DNA of 28,765 nucleotides from Prevotellaceae bacterium (GCA_022508635.1 JAFLUV010000003.1:1-28765); one strand, 5' to 3'; numbered from the stretch's first letter, positions 15,546 through 23,643 are shown. Numbers and translations are program-made. The notes: generated by a model from the letters alone, not told the origin.

Positions 15546-16787
15546 ATGGGAAGAGTATTAATAATTGGAGCTGGCGGTGTAGCTACCGTGGCTGCTCATA
15601 AGGTATGTCAGAATCCTGATGTTTTTACGGAGGTGATGATAGCCAGCCGCACGGAAAAGAAGTGCATTGTCCTTGCCGAAATCCTGAACCGGAAATATGG
15701 CACTAACGTCAAGACGGCTCAGGTAGATGCCGATAGCGTGGAACAGCTCGTCCGCCTTTTGGGCAGTTACAAGCCTGACATCGTGATGAATCTGGCTTTG
15801 CCTTATCAGGATCTTACTATCATGGAGGCTTGTTTGCAGACGGGTTGCAACTACCTTGACACGGCAAACTATGAGCCAAAGGATGAGGCGCATTTTGAAT
15901 ACTCTTGGCAATGGGCTTATCGTGAGCGCTTTGAGAAAGCCGGTCTCTGTGCCATCCTGGGCTGCGGCTTCGACCCGGGTGTTACCAGCATTTTTACGGC
16001 CTATGCCGACAAGCATCATTTTGACGAAATACACTACCTTGACATCGTGGATTGCAACGCAGGTAATCACCATAAGGCATTTGCTACGAACTTTAATCCC
16101 GAAATCAATATCCGTGAAATTACCCAGAAGGGACTCTATTGGGAAGATGGCAAATATATTGAGACAGAGCCCATGGAGATACACAAGCCTTTGACCTATC
16201 CTGGCATTGGTCCTAAGGAGAGCTATTTGTTGCACCACGAGGAGATAGAGTCGCTCGTCATTAACTTTCCGACTATCAAGCGTGCACGTTTCTGGATGAC
16301 CTTTGGTCAGCAGTACCTCACATACCTTGATGTTATCCAGAATATTGGCATGAGCCGCATTGATGAGGTTGAGTATGAGGCTCCCCTTGTATCCCCTCAG
16401 GGGAAAATGACGACAGCAAAGGTCAAAATTGTTCCTTTGCAGTTTCTTAAGGCGGTGTTGCCCAATCCGCAGGACTTGGGGCAGAACTACGACGGAGAGA
16501 CCAGCATCGGCTGCCGTATCCGTGGGCTACGCAATGGTCAGGAGCATACATATTATATATATAACAACTGCTCGCACCAGGCTGCTTACGAAGAGACTGG
16601 CATGCAGGGTGTCAGCTATACTACCGGAGTGCCAGCCATGATAGGCGCTATGATGTTCCTCACTGGGCTTTGGAACAAGCCTGGTGTGCACAACGTCGAG
16701 GAATTTGACCCCGATCCATTTATGGATCAGCTCAATAAACAGGGTCTGCCTTGGCATGAGATTCACGATGGTGATTTGGAACTCTAA
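15546..16787 (+). CDS. Saccharopine dehydrogenase family protein, probable carboxynorspermidine synthase
   Basis: This 413-residue protein is an NAD(P)-dependent reductase with a Rossmann start LIIGAGGVATVAAHK (residues 5-19). Segments such as MNLALPYQDLTIMEACLQTG, NYLDTANYE and LGCGFDPGVTSIF are strongly reminiscent of the carboxynorspermidine/carboxyspermidine dehydrogenases of gut Bacteroidota and Vibrio, which condense aspartate semialdehyde with a diamine in spermidine-type synthesis. The partner decarboxylase NspC is not in the window, so the pathway role is homology only. A lysine-pathway saccharopine dehydrogenase is the alternative. It has its own promoter and is followed after 44 nt by recA, with no terminator between, so read-through into recA is likely. 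Confidence 0.9.
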   Translation: MGRVLIIGAGGVATVAAHKVCQNPDVFTEVMIASRTEKKCIVLAEILNRKYGTNVKTAQVDADSVEQLVRLLGSYKPDIVMNLALPYQDLTIMEACLQTGCNYLDTANYEPKDEAHFEYSWQWAYRERFEKAGLCAILGCGFDPGVTSIFTAYADKHHFDEIHYLDIVDCNAGNHHKAFATNFNPEINIREITQKGLYWEDGKYIETEPMEIHKPLTYPGIGPKESYLLHHEEIESLVINFPTIKRARFWMTFGQQYLTYLDVIQNIGMSRIDEVEYEAPLVSPQGKMTTAKVKIVPLQFLKAVLPNPQDLGQNYDGETSIGCRIRGLRNGQEHTYYIYNNCSHQAAYEETGMQGVSYTTGVPAMIGAMMFLTGLWNKPGVHNVEEFDPDPFMDQLNKQGLPWHEIHDGDLEL

Positions 16788-16831
16788 GGTGGTAATTCAC
16801 AGATATAGGATAGTCACAAATAAATAATACT

Positions 16832-17860
16832 ATGGCAAAGAAAGAAACAGATACAGGCGTACCTGAGCAGAGTGAAAAACTGAAGGCGCTACAGGCCGCC
16901 ATGGCGAAGATAGAGAAAGACTTCGGTAAAGGTTCAATCATGAAACTTGGCGAGGAGAAAATAGATAACATCGCAGTTATTCCGTCTGGCTCCATTGGAC
17001 TGAACTATGCGCTTGGTGTAGGCGGTTATCCCAGGGGACGTATCGTGGAGATATATGGCCCGGAGTCCTCTGGTAAAACGACACTCGCTATCCATGCCAT
17101 TGCCGAAGCGCAAAAGCAAGGTGGTATTGCGGCTTTCATTGATGCGGAGCATGCATTCGATCGTTTTTATGCTGCCAATTTGGGTGTGAATGTTGATGAA
17201 CTTCTCATATCTCAGCCCGACAATGGTGAACAGGCACTTGATATTGCTGACCAACTCATCCGTAGTGCTGCGGTTGATATCATAGTTATTGACTCTGTCG
17301 CAGCCCTGACCCCAAAAGCAGAACTTGAAGGTGATATGGGTGACAACAAGGTTGGCTTGCAGGCACGTCTCATGAGTCAGGCACTGCGCAAACTTACTGC
17401 CACTGTTAGCAAAACGAACACCACCTGCATCTTCATCAACCAGCTTCGCGAGAAAATAGGTGTCATGTTTGGTAATCCCGAGACGACTACTGGCGGTAAT
17501 GCGTTGAAATTTTATGCATCTGTCCGCCTTGATATCCGTAAGGCTTCCCCTATCAAGGATGGCGAGACCATCATTGGTAACGATGTGAAGGTTAAGGTTG
17601 TAAAGAATAAAGTGGCTCCTCCTTTCCGTCGTGCTGAGTTTGAGATAATGTATGGCGAAGGCATTTGTCGCGAGGGTGAGATCGTCGATCTGGGTGTAGC
17701 TTTTGGAGTTCTTGATAAGAGTGGCTCGTGGTATAGCTATGGCGGTAGCAAACTTGCACAAGGTAAAGAAGCAACTAAAACAATCCTTCGTGATAATCCC
17801 GAACTTTGCGAAGAAGTTACCGGCAAAATCTATGAGGCAATGAATGCCGGAAAGTCATAG
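16832..17860 (+). CDS. recA: Recombinase RecA
   Basis: The 342-residue protein is the strand-exchange recombinase for homologous recombination and repair. Walker A GPESSGKTT is at 76-84, followed by IDAEHAFD, the VIDSVAALTPKAELEG segment with the Walker B aspartate, the L2 loop region FINQLREKIGVMFGNPETTTGGNALKFY, and a short C-terminal domain. Length and motifs are normal. No separate TAnnTTTG promoter or SOS-type box is evident in the 44-nt gap upstream, so it is probably transcribed with the preceding dehydrogenase. A long inverted repeat starts 31 nt after the stop. Confidence 0.99.
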   Translation: MAKKETDTGVPEQSEKLKALQAAMAKIEKDFGKGSIMKLGEEKIDNIAVIPSGSIGLNYALGVGGYPRGRIVEIYGPESSGKTTLAIHAIAEAQKQGGIAAFIDAEHAFDRFYAANLGVNVDELLISQPDNGEQALDIADQLIRSAAVDIIVIDSVAALTPKAELEGDMGDNKVGLQARLMSQALRKLTATVSKTNTTCIFINQLREKIGVMFGNPETTTGGNALKFYASVRLDIRKASPIKDGETIIGNDVKVKVVKNKVAPPFRRAEFEIMYGEGICREGEIVDLGVAFGVLDKSGSWYSYGGSKLAQGKEATKTILRDNPELCEEVTGKIYEAMNAGKS

Positions 17861-17891
17861 ACAATTTTAGCCGGTATTCAAGCCTCTTAAT

Positions 17892-17944
17892 ATTTGTTCT
17901 GTTCGTCCTTTCGTTTTAAGATAAGAAGGATGAGCAGAACAAAT
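17892..17944. repeat. 19-bp inverted repeat between recA and the methyltransferase gene
   Basis: The left arm 17892-17910 (ATTTGTTCTGTTCGTCCTT) pairs with 17926-17944 over 19 positions, 17 Watson-Crick and two G-U, around a 15-nt loop. No T-tract follows on either strand, so it is not a standard terminator. The right arm covers the first two bases of the possible ATG at 17943. It could be an RNA hairpin blocking translation, an operator with dyad symmetry, or a boundary of an acquired segment. Confidence 0.8.
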
Positions 17945-19064
17945 GAAGGGAGATGTAGTGAAAGATATGAGCGCACAGTTAGAGTCGTTCAATGTATTGA
18001 GGGTTCCCGAGACGGAAGGGGTCAAGTACACTGGTTCAAAGCTCAAGATATTGCCATATATTATAAATATGGTAAGTGAACTTGATGTGAAGTCCGCCCT
18101 TGATGCATTTACTGGGACAACACGGGTTGCACAGGCTTTTTCACAAATTGGATATAATACGACAGCCAACGACATTTCCGTCTGGTCGGAAGTCTTTGCC
18201 ACCTGTTACCTCCTCTCCCAAAAACCTGATTCTTTCTATCAGCCCTACATAGATGAACTGAATGCCCTTCCTGGCTACAGAGGTTGGTTTTCAGAAAATT
18301 ATGGTGGTGATGATGAGAATGGGAAGAAGCCATTTCAGATGAAGAATACTATGCGTCTGGATGCAATAAGGGGGGAAATAGAAGAGTACGGACTTTCTTG
18401 GGAAGATAAATGCGTCCTGCTCACAAGTCTCATTCATGCAATGGATGCCGTGGACAATACATTGGGGCATTATGCTGCTTATCTGTCAGGATGGTCGGCA
18501 CGTTCCTATAATGATTTATGTTTGAAGCTTCCTAAAAGGCACAGGCAGAAAACGGAGAACAAAGTCATTAGGGGTGATGTGTTTGAGGCGGTAAAAGAAT
18601 ATCATGACTTAGTATATCTTGACCCTCCATACGGTTCTAACAATGAAAAGATGCCCCCAAGCAGGGTAAGGTATGCTGCATATTATCATATATGGAAAAC
18701 GATTATCTTAAACGATAGGCCGGAGGTTTTTGGAAAGGCTAACAGGCGAGAGGATACTCGTGATACAGTTTCTCCTTCCGTTTTTGAAGAGTATAAGAAG
18801 AATGAGCATGGACATTTCATTGCCATGCAGGCAATAAAGGACTTAGTTGAGCAGACCAATGCTCATTATATTTTGTTGTCTTACGGATCAGGAGGCAGGG
18901 CGACCAAAGCAGAATTGAATGATATTCTACATTCCTATGGTAAGATCATCGCAGCACAAGAGATAGATTATAAAAAGAACGTGATGAGCAATATGCGTTG
19001 GACTAATGAATGGATAAACTCTGACGGCAAGTATTGCGAATATATTTTTCTATTAGAAAAGTAG
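17943..19064 (+). CDS. D12-class DNA N6-adenine methyltransferase, orphan
   Basis: The 373-residue protein is a Dam/D12-type DNA adenine methyltransferase. KYTGSK (28-33) corresponds to the conserved N-terminal K-x-x-G-x-K, DAFTGTTR (54-61) is the SAM motif I, ND at 76-77 fits the adenine-recognising acidic position of the cofactor site, and LDPPYGSNN (DPPY at 227-230) is the catalytic motif IV; the order is that of alpha-group enzymes. An alternative start at 17967 (MSAQLESFNVL) gives 365 residues and avoids the hairpin that overlaps the first ATG; I cannot decide between them. No restriction nuclease is adjacent. The base composition looks more AT-rich than recA, and the position between core genes suggests acquisition, which is inference. 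The recognition sequence is unknown. Confidence 0.9.
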   Translation: MKGDVVKDMSAQLESFNVLRVPETEGVKYTGSKLKILPYIINMVSELDVKSALDAFTGTTRVAQAFSQIGYNTTANDISVWSEVFATCYLLSQKPDSFYQPYIDELNALPGYRGWFSENYGGDDENGKKPFQMKNTMRLDAIRGEIEEYGLSWEDKCVLLTSLIHAMDAVDNTLGHYAAYLSGWSARSYNDLCLKLPKRHRQKTENKVIRGDVFEAVKEYHDLVYLDPPYGSNNEKMPPSRVRYAAYYHIWKTIILNDRPEVFGKANRREDTRDTVSPSVFEEYKKNEHGHFIAMQAIKDLVEQTNAHYILLSYGSGGRATKAELNDILHSYGKIIAAQEIDYKKNVMSNMRWTNEWINSDGKYCEYIFLLEK

Positions 19065-19096
19065 TTGTGTTTCATCCCGCCAGGCCTGTAAGACAA

Positions 19097-19132
19097 AAAG
19101 AGGAGTGTGTCCGCAGAGACACACTCCTCTTT
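19097..19132. terminator. Bidirectional hairpin terminator
   Basis: AAAGAGGAGTGTGTC (19097-19111) pairs perfectly with 19118-19132 across a 6-nt loop (CGCAGA). On the plus strand it ends the methyltransferase transcript (CTCTTTCT); on the minus strand the stem is followed by TTGTCTT after its own T-run, ending the rny transcript. It serves two convergent genes. Confidence 0.85.
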
Positions 19133-19208
19133 CTAACTAAGAAGCCTTTATGTGAGATGGTTACGCCCGATGTAAATCTGGCTTCACCTCTTCGGTTAAT
19201 AGATGTTT

Positions 19209-19225
19209 GTGGCAATCCTTGCCAT
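19209..19225 (-). terminator. Short hairpin at the rny stop codon
   Basis: TGGCAA (19210-19215) pairs with TTGCCA (19219-19224) around a 3-nt loop immediately after the rny stop. There is no good T-tract, so this may be a 3'-end stabilising hairpin rather than the true terminator, which is probably 19097-19132. The rest of 19065-19224 holds no gene I can see. Confidence 0.35.
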
Positions 19226-20793
19226 TACTTCGCGTAGGCAATGGAGCGTGTTTCGCGGATGACGGTTATCTTGACCTGGCCGGGATACGTCATTTCGTTC
19301 TGTATCTTTGTCGCGATGTCAGTGCTGAGTTGCTCGGTCTGTTTGTCGTCAATCTTGTCGGCACCAACGATGACGCGAAGCTCGCGACCAGCCTGTATGG
19401 CGTAGGTTTTCACGACGCCAGGATGACTCATGGCAATGTTTTCCAGATCTTTCAGGCGCTTGATGTAAGCTTCCACGATTTCGCGGCGTGCACCGGGACG
19501 TGCACCACTGATGGCATCGCAGACCTGTACGATAGGTGCAAGCAGGGTTGTCATTTCCATCTCATCATGATGGGCACCAATGGCATTACAGATATCGGGT
19601 TTTTCCTTGAACTTCTCGGCAAGTTTGGCACCATAGAGTGCGTGTGGCAGTTCTGGCTCTTCGTCGGGCACCTTGCCTATATCATGGAGCAGGCCGGCGC
19701 GTTTGGCTTTCTTCGGGTTGATCCCTAGTTCACTTGCCATGACTGCACAGAGATTTGCTGTTTCGCGAGCATGCTGCAGGAGGTTCTGTCCGTAGCTGCT
19801 GCGATACTTCATCTTGCCAATGATGCGGATGAGCTCGGGATGCAGGCCGTGTACGCCCAAATCGATAGTGGTACGCTTGCCAACTTCAAGGATTTCCTCG
19901 TCGATCTGCTTCTTGACCTTTGCTACGATTTCCTCAATGCGTGCAGGATGTATGCGTCCGTCGCTGACAAGTTGATGGAGAGCTAATCGGCATATCTCGC
20001 GACGAACAGGGTCAAAGGCACTGATAACGATGGCTTCTGGTGTATCGTCTACGACAATTTCAGTACCGGTTGCTGCTTCAAGGGCTCGTATGTTGCGCCC
20101 TTCGCGACCAATGATACGCCCTTTCACCTCATCGTTGTCAATGTGGAAGACAGTGACGGAGTTTTCGACGGCTGTTTCTGTGGCAACGCGTTGGATGGTC
20201 TGGATGATGATGCGTTTGGCTTCCTTGGTAGCCGTCATGCGTGCGTCGTCCATGATTTCGTTGATGTAGGCAGCTGCATTGGTCTTTGCCTCGTCCTTGA
20301 GAGACTCCACGAGACGTTCGCGTGCCTCTTCTGCACTGAGCCCGGAGATTTCCTCCAACTTTGTACGCTCTTGGTTAACAAGGTCGGAGAAACGTGCATT
20401 GAGCTCCTCTTCTTTCTTTTCAAGCACAGCCTGCTGTGTCTCCATGCGTAGGAGCTGTGCGTCTGCATCTTGTTTACGTCGTGTCAGGTCATCCTGTTTC
20501 TGGTTGAGTTGCATCTCGCGCTGCTTGATACGATTCTCGGCCTGTTGTATCTGCTGGTTGCGTTGCCGTACTTCTTTCTCGAGTTCAGCGCGTTTGCTGA
20601 GAAATTTTTCTTTTACTTCGAGCAGCTTCTTCTGCTTTATTACTTCTGCCTCCTTTACCGCGTTCTCACGGGCTTCTTCGGTGAGGGATTTCCGCTTGGC
20701 AGGCACTACGACAAAGTACCAGATGCCCACCAGTACAAAGAAGATAATTATGGCAATAGCAATGGGCAGGGCTGCTATAATAACTGTTGACAT
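19225..20793 (-). CDS. rny: Ribonuclease Y
   Basis: The 522-residue membrane-anchored endoribonuclease initiates mRNA decay. An N-terminal membrane helix (residues about 4-30) is followed by a long Glu/Lys/Gln-rich coiled coil to about residue 190. The KH domain contains GRIIGREGRN and the HD domain contains the His-Asp pair in GLLHDIGKVPDEE, with the later GAHHDEME metal ligands. Length and domain order are normal for the family. It is the last gene of the run coiled-coil protein, zapA, rny, 77 nt after zapA, and no separate promoter is evident in that gap. Confidence 0.96.
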   Translation of the reverse strand: MSTVIIAALPIAIAIIIFFVLVGIWYFVVVPAKRKSLTEEARENAVKEAEVIKQKKLLEVKEKFLSKRAELEKEVRQRNQQIQQAENRIKQREMQLNQKQDDLTRRKQDADAQLLRMETQQAVLEKKEEELNARFSDLVNQERTKLEEISGLSAEEARERLVESLKDEAKTNAAAYINEIMDDARMTATKEAKRIIIQTIQRVATETAVENSVTVFHIDNDEVKGRIIGREGRNIRALEAATGTEIVVDDTPEAIVISAFDPVRREICRLALHQLVSDGRIHPARIEEIVAKVKKQIDEEILEVGKRTTIDLGVHGLHPELIRIIGKMKYRSSYGQNLLQHARETANLCAVMASELGINPKKAKRAGLLHDIGKVPDEEPELPHALYGAKLAEKFKEKPDICNAIGAHHDEMEMTTLLAPIVQVCDAISGARPGARREIVEAYIKRLKDLENIAMSHPGVVKTYAIQAGRELRVIVGADKIDDKQTEQLSTDIATKIQNEMTYPGQVKITVIRETRSIAYAK

Positions 20794-20870
20794 AGAGTTG
20801 ATATTTAATAAATGTTAATACTCGGGTCGTTTGTCACGTTGTTCCGACAGACGATCAGCTTTGCAGCTGT

Positions 20871-21164
20871 TCACTGTTTTTTGTCCAGTGCAGCCTCGAC
20901 TTCCGAAAGCAGGGGCTGGAGCCGTTTTAGTATAGGCTCTGTATTGCCTTCTGTCTCCTGCCGTTTGTTCTGCACGGCAATGTCAAGGATGGTCATCACC
21001 AGATACATCTCAGTGTTTTGTCCCGGGTAACTGCTTGTGTAGAAGCTAAATCTCTCCTTGATAAGCTTTTCGGCTTGACGATAGATGTATTCTTCGTCAC
21101 GCTTGACGGTCATGGGCAACGTCCATGAACCGAATCGGAGAGTTATAGAGAGGACATCGTCCAT
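20871..21164 (-). CDS. zapA: Cell division protein ZapA
   Basis: The 97-residue cytosolic protein would bundle FtsZ filaments at the division site. It has the family's N-terminal beta part (ITLRFGSWTLPMTVKRDEEYIYRQAEKLI), a YLVMTILDIAVQNKR helix, and a C-terminal coiled-coil helix. It lies 34 nt after a small coiled-coil gene and 77 nt before rny on the same strand. The identification rests on pattern and length, as ZapA sequences vary greatly. Confidence 0.82.
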   Translation of the reverse strand: MDDVLSITLRFGSWTLPMTVKRDEEYIYRQAEKLIKERFSFYTSSYPGQNTEMYLVMTILDIAVQNKRQETEGNTEPILKRLQPLLSEVEAALDKKQ

Positions 21165-21198
21165 TATCCCTAATTCTTAATCTTTATTTTAGTTCTTC

Positions 21199-21498
21199 TC
21201 ACTGTGTTACCTTGAGCATGGAGATGCAGCGGTCGATGTCGTGCACCATGGTTCTGATACGACTTCGCATGTCTTTGACATCGTCGTCAGCCATATCAAT
21301 ATATTTTGCCATCTTTAAATGGCGGTATTGTTGCTTGAGTTCTTCGTTCTGTATCTGCAGATTGAGTATCTCGTCATCTTTTTCATTCAGTTGCTTTTGC
21401 AGTCGCTCTTGCTCTTTCCGCAGGTTTTCCTCCTGCATGATGAGTTGCCTGACCCGCGTCTCCAAGCGGAGGATTAGCTTTTCCAATTCGTGGCTCAT
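21199..21498 (-). CDS. Small coiled-coil protein upstream of zapA
   Basis: The product is 99 residues from the Met at 21498. An in-frame ATG at 21552 is rejected because a full consensus promoter (21522-21552) covers it. The protein is almost entirely one coiled coil (LEKLILRLETRVRQLIMQEENLRKEQERLQKQLNEKDDEIL and on) with heptad-like leucines, no membrane segment and no signal peptide. Its size, shape and position directly before zapA suggest a ZapB-like or ZapA-partner protein in divisome assembly. That is inference from context; the sequence alone identifies only a coiled coil. Confidence 0.8.
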   Translation of the reverse strand: MSHELEKLILRLETRVRQLIMQEENLRKEQERLQKQLNEKDDEILNLQIQNEELKQQYRHLKMAKYIDMADDDVKDMRSRIRTMVHDIDRCISMLKVTQ

Positions 21499-21521
21499 GA
21501 CAAAAAGACTCAATTTTTGGG

Positions 21522-21552
21522 CAAAGATAATACTTTTTTCTGCAATATGCAA
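21522..21552 (-). promoter_or_regulatory. Promoter of the coiled-coil/zapA/rny operon
   Basis: On the minus strand TTG (21552-21550), 20 nt, then TATCTTTG (21529-21522) match the Bacteroidota consensus. The expected start is near 21515, about 17 nt before the ATG at 21498. It shows that the upstream 207-residue gene is a separate unit. Confidence 0.8.
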
Positions 21553-21557
21553 GTTTA

Positions 21558-22181
21558 CTATTCACTATTTTTCTTTGGCTCCTTTTTGGCGAGCATTACG
21601 ATAGTGTGTACATATTCCGTCATCCATGCTTCTGAGTAGCCCAGAGTATTCTGGTATTTGCGGATGCTGACACAAGTACGGCGCACGCCTTCGTCCTTCC
21701 AATCGTTCTTGGTTAGGATTTGGTGCATTTGCTTGGCGACCATCTCGCGCAGGGCACCACGCAGGAAGCCGGGCAAACGCATCTTCCACTGCATGAGGTT
21801 GCCGATAAGCATCATGAGATCCTGGCTGAAGCCTTGAAAAGAAAAAAGATAGGACTGCATGTCCTGTACTTTGTGGCAACGCTTACGGATGCTGGTGTCA
21901 ATTTCGGTGAAAAAGGAATCGCTGATGCCGTAGATGTCCTGCATGAGTTTGCGACAGTGCTTTTTCTCGCCGAGGCCAAGCTTGTTGTTAAGGGTGTGTA
22001 CGCGGTAGGTCTGTTTAAAGATACGCAGGTCGGGCAGGGCTGCCAGATTGCTGATGCCCAGCTGGGCTGCCATTGTGGCCTGATAGTAGACGCGAATGAG
22101 GAGCATGAAATCCTCCATGCCGCCAGCCTTTATCTGCGGTTCCTCCTTACGTTGGCGGAATAGTTTGCTAAATATAGACAT
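21558..22181 (-). CDS. Hypothetical protein, mostly helical
   Basis: The product is 207 residues. I do not recognise a family. It starts MSIFSKLFRQRKEEPQIKAG, has no signal peptide or convincing membrane span, and is rich in Lys, Arg, Met and Gln with amphipathic helices (such as DFMLLIRVYYQATMAAQLG). Its C-terminus EPKKNSE is highly charged. Codon use looks like that of its neighbours, so it is probably a real resident gene. It is separated from the sugar transferase gene by 65 AT-rich nt containing a short palindrome, and from the coiled-coil gene by its promoter. Confidence 0.75.
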   Translation of the reverse strand: MSIFSKLFRQRKEEPQIKAGGMEDFMLLIRVYYQATMAAQLGISNLAALPDLRIFKQTYRVHTLNNKLGLGEKKHCRKLMQDIYGISDSFFTEIDTSIRKRCHKVQDMQSYLFSFQGFSQDLMMLIGNLMQWKMRLPGFLRGALREMVAKQMHQILTKNDWKDEGVRRTCVSIRKYQNTLGYSEAWMTEYVHTIVMLAKKEPKKNSE

Positions 22182-22210
22182 GTGAGTGTTTTTTTAGTAT
22201 ATTACACATT

Positions 22211-22225
22211 ATAATATTGTATTAT
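22211..22225. repeat. Short AT palindrome
   Basis: ATAATA (22211-22216) pairs with TATTAT (22220-22225) around TTG, in the 65-nt AT-rich gap between the sugar transferase and the 207-residue gene. It could be a weak operator or part of an AT-rich promoter; I found no TAnnTTTG element here. Confidence 0.4.
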
Positions 22226-22246
22226 CGTTTTGTGGGATCCGTTTTA

Positions 22247-23599
22247 TTATATATAGTGAATGGATTTTGCTTTTGAACGGCTTAGCAGGGTTCCGGTTCT
22301 TCGGAACATGGTGCGTATGTCAAGCCAGAAACTCCAGTTGCGGCAGTACCATACGTCTGCCTCTGGGCTGTTTCCGGCATGATATGGGAAATGGTAGCTA
22401 ATGATGCCTGCTTTCAGTCGGTAGCCTGAGGCAAAGCGTCGTTGCAATTCGTGGCGGTAGTCGGCATACTGCTCAGGTGTCATCGCCTGTGAGCCAACGA
22501 TTGACATACTTCCCCAGAGTACACAGAGGAACTGCGGCAGCATTTCGAGGCGTGTCCGGGAGAGGAACTTGCCAAAGGGGAAATAGCCAGGGTCGTCTAA
22601 GCCGTCGAGAAAAGAGGGTGCAGCGTTGTAGTGCCGTGTGCGGAAGGTAAGGCTTTGGAACGGCTTGCCATTCATCCCGCACATGTGACGGGAGGTGAGT
22701 ATCGGGCCGCGGCTCTGTCGTTTGGAACAAATGAATACGACGAGGGCGACGGGCGGAAAGATTGTGAGCAGGACGATGAGGCTCAGCACGATATCTGTCA
22801 TGCGTTTGGCTATCCTGTTTGCCGGGTTGCACAGGGGATGCTTGGCAGGCGAAAGCACGCAGATAGTACCGCGGCATTCGTTCCGTACCAATGGATTCAT
22901 GACATTTGTCGGTAGTGGTAACAAGTGTAGTACGATACCCTGTTTGCGGCAAGTGTACGCCATTGCCTCAGTCTCTGTTGCAGACAATGCAGACAATGCG
23001 CAGTAGACGGATGTCGTCTCTTTATGGGCAGAAAGGTATTCTTCCAGGCGTTGCACCATGGTGGTCTGTTCGGACGAGGTGCTGTCTCTCTCCATGCAGT
23101 TTAATGTCAAGCCATAAGTATTTTGCTGGAGCGCTTGCAGGAACGATGCCGCATCTTCCCTTTGGCAGATGAGTATGCCGTGTTCGTTATGGGCAGGCTG
23201 TATGCAATAGCGAATGAAGCAATTGTTGGCGATGAGTCTTTCTATGGTCAGTACCATGCAGAACAAGAGGCCGGTGATGCCCGGCAAAAAGTGTTGGGCA
23301 AAAACGGCAGCAGCAAGTATGCAGGTAGTTAATGCAGTCTTTATGGCGCATGCCACTACCTCGTCTCGTCGTGTTGTACGGCTGAAAATGTTGGCGGGGA
23401 TGAACTGCACAGCAACAAGATAGAGCAGGAATGCCAGTGCGAGAAAAATGTGCCAATTTTCGTGTTGATAGCCTGTCGTTCTTGCGGTAATGTGCAGGCA
23501 GGCCGTCCAAGTAACGGCTTCGACCAGGCTGGTTAGGCTGTTACGAAGCTTGTGCCGCCGTGTTCGCCAAATACGTATGTTTGTGTCTTGTGTATGCAT
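22247..23599 (-). CDS. Polyprenyl-phosphate sugar-1-phosphate transferase homologue lacking the catalytic dyad
   Basis: The product is 450 residues from 23599; a Met at 23632 would add 11. It has the WcaJ layout: about four N-terminal membrane segments (to roughly residue 140), a central cytosolic part, a re-entrant hydrophobic helix (KRMTDIVLSLIVLLTIFPPVALVVFIC) and a C-terminal phosphoglycosyl transferase domain containing GMNGKPF, FGKFLSRTRLEMLPQF and ENWSLWLD-like RNWSFWLD. Active enzymes carry an Asp-Glu dyad in SLDELPQ; here those positions are Glu352-Met353 (codons 22546-22541). VGPRP reads VGSQA and KFRSM reads TFRTR. It may be inactive, altered in function or regulatory. It is divergent from a Wzc-type kinase, which fits exopolysaccharide or capsule export. 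Confidence 0.85.
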   Translation of the reverse strand: MHTQDTNIRIWRTRRHKLRNSLTSLVEAVTWTACLHITARTTGYQHENWHIFLALAFLLYLVAVQFIPANIFSRTTRRDEVVACAIKTALTTCILAAAVFAQHFLPGITGLLFCMVLTIERLIANNCFIRYCIQPAHNEHGILICQREDAASFLQALQQNTYGLTLNCMERDSTSSEQTTMVQRLEEYLSAHKETTSVYCALSALSATETEAMAYTCRKQGIVLHLLPLPTNVMNPLVRNECRGTICVLSPAKHPLCNPANRIAKRMTDIVLSLIVLLTIFPPVALVVFICSKRQSRGPILTSRHMCGMNGKPFQSLTFRTRHYNAAPSFLDGLDDPGYFPFGKFLSRTRLEMLPQFLCVLWGSMSIVGSQAMTPEQYADYRHELQRRFASGYRLKAGIISYHFPYHAGNSPEADVWYCRNWSFWLDIRTMFRRTGTLLSRSKAKSIHYI

Positions 23600-23643
23600 T
23601 GTTTTTCGGTGAACGATATCGTCAAGGTACATATACTAACATA

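Noticed and set aside
16934..17761. 275-codon ORF on the minus strand
   Set aside because: It is antisense to recA, which is certain, and has no promoter or homology signal.
17892..17944. Inverted repeat as a recA terminator
   Set aside because: No T-tract follows the stem on either strand and the right arm enters the next reading frame.
17892..19132. Insertion sequence or integron-like cassette
   Set aside because: There is no transposase or integrase, and the two hairpins are unrelated in sequence, so they are not terminal inverted repeats of one element.
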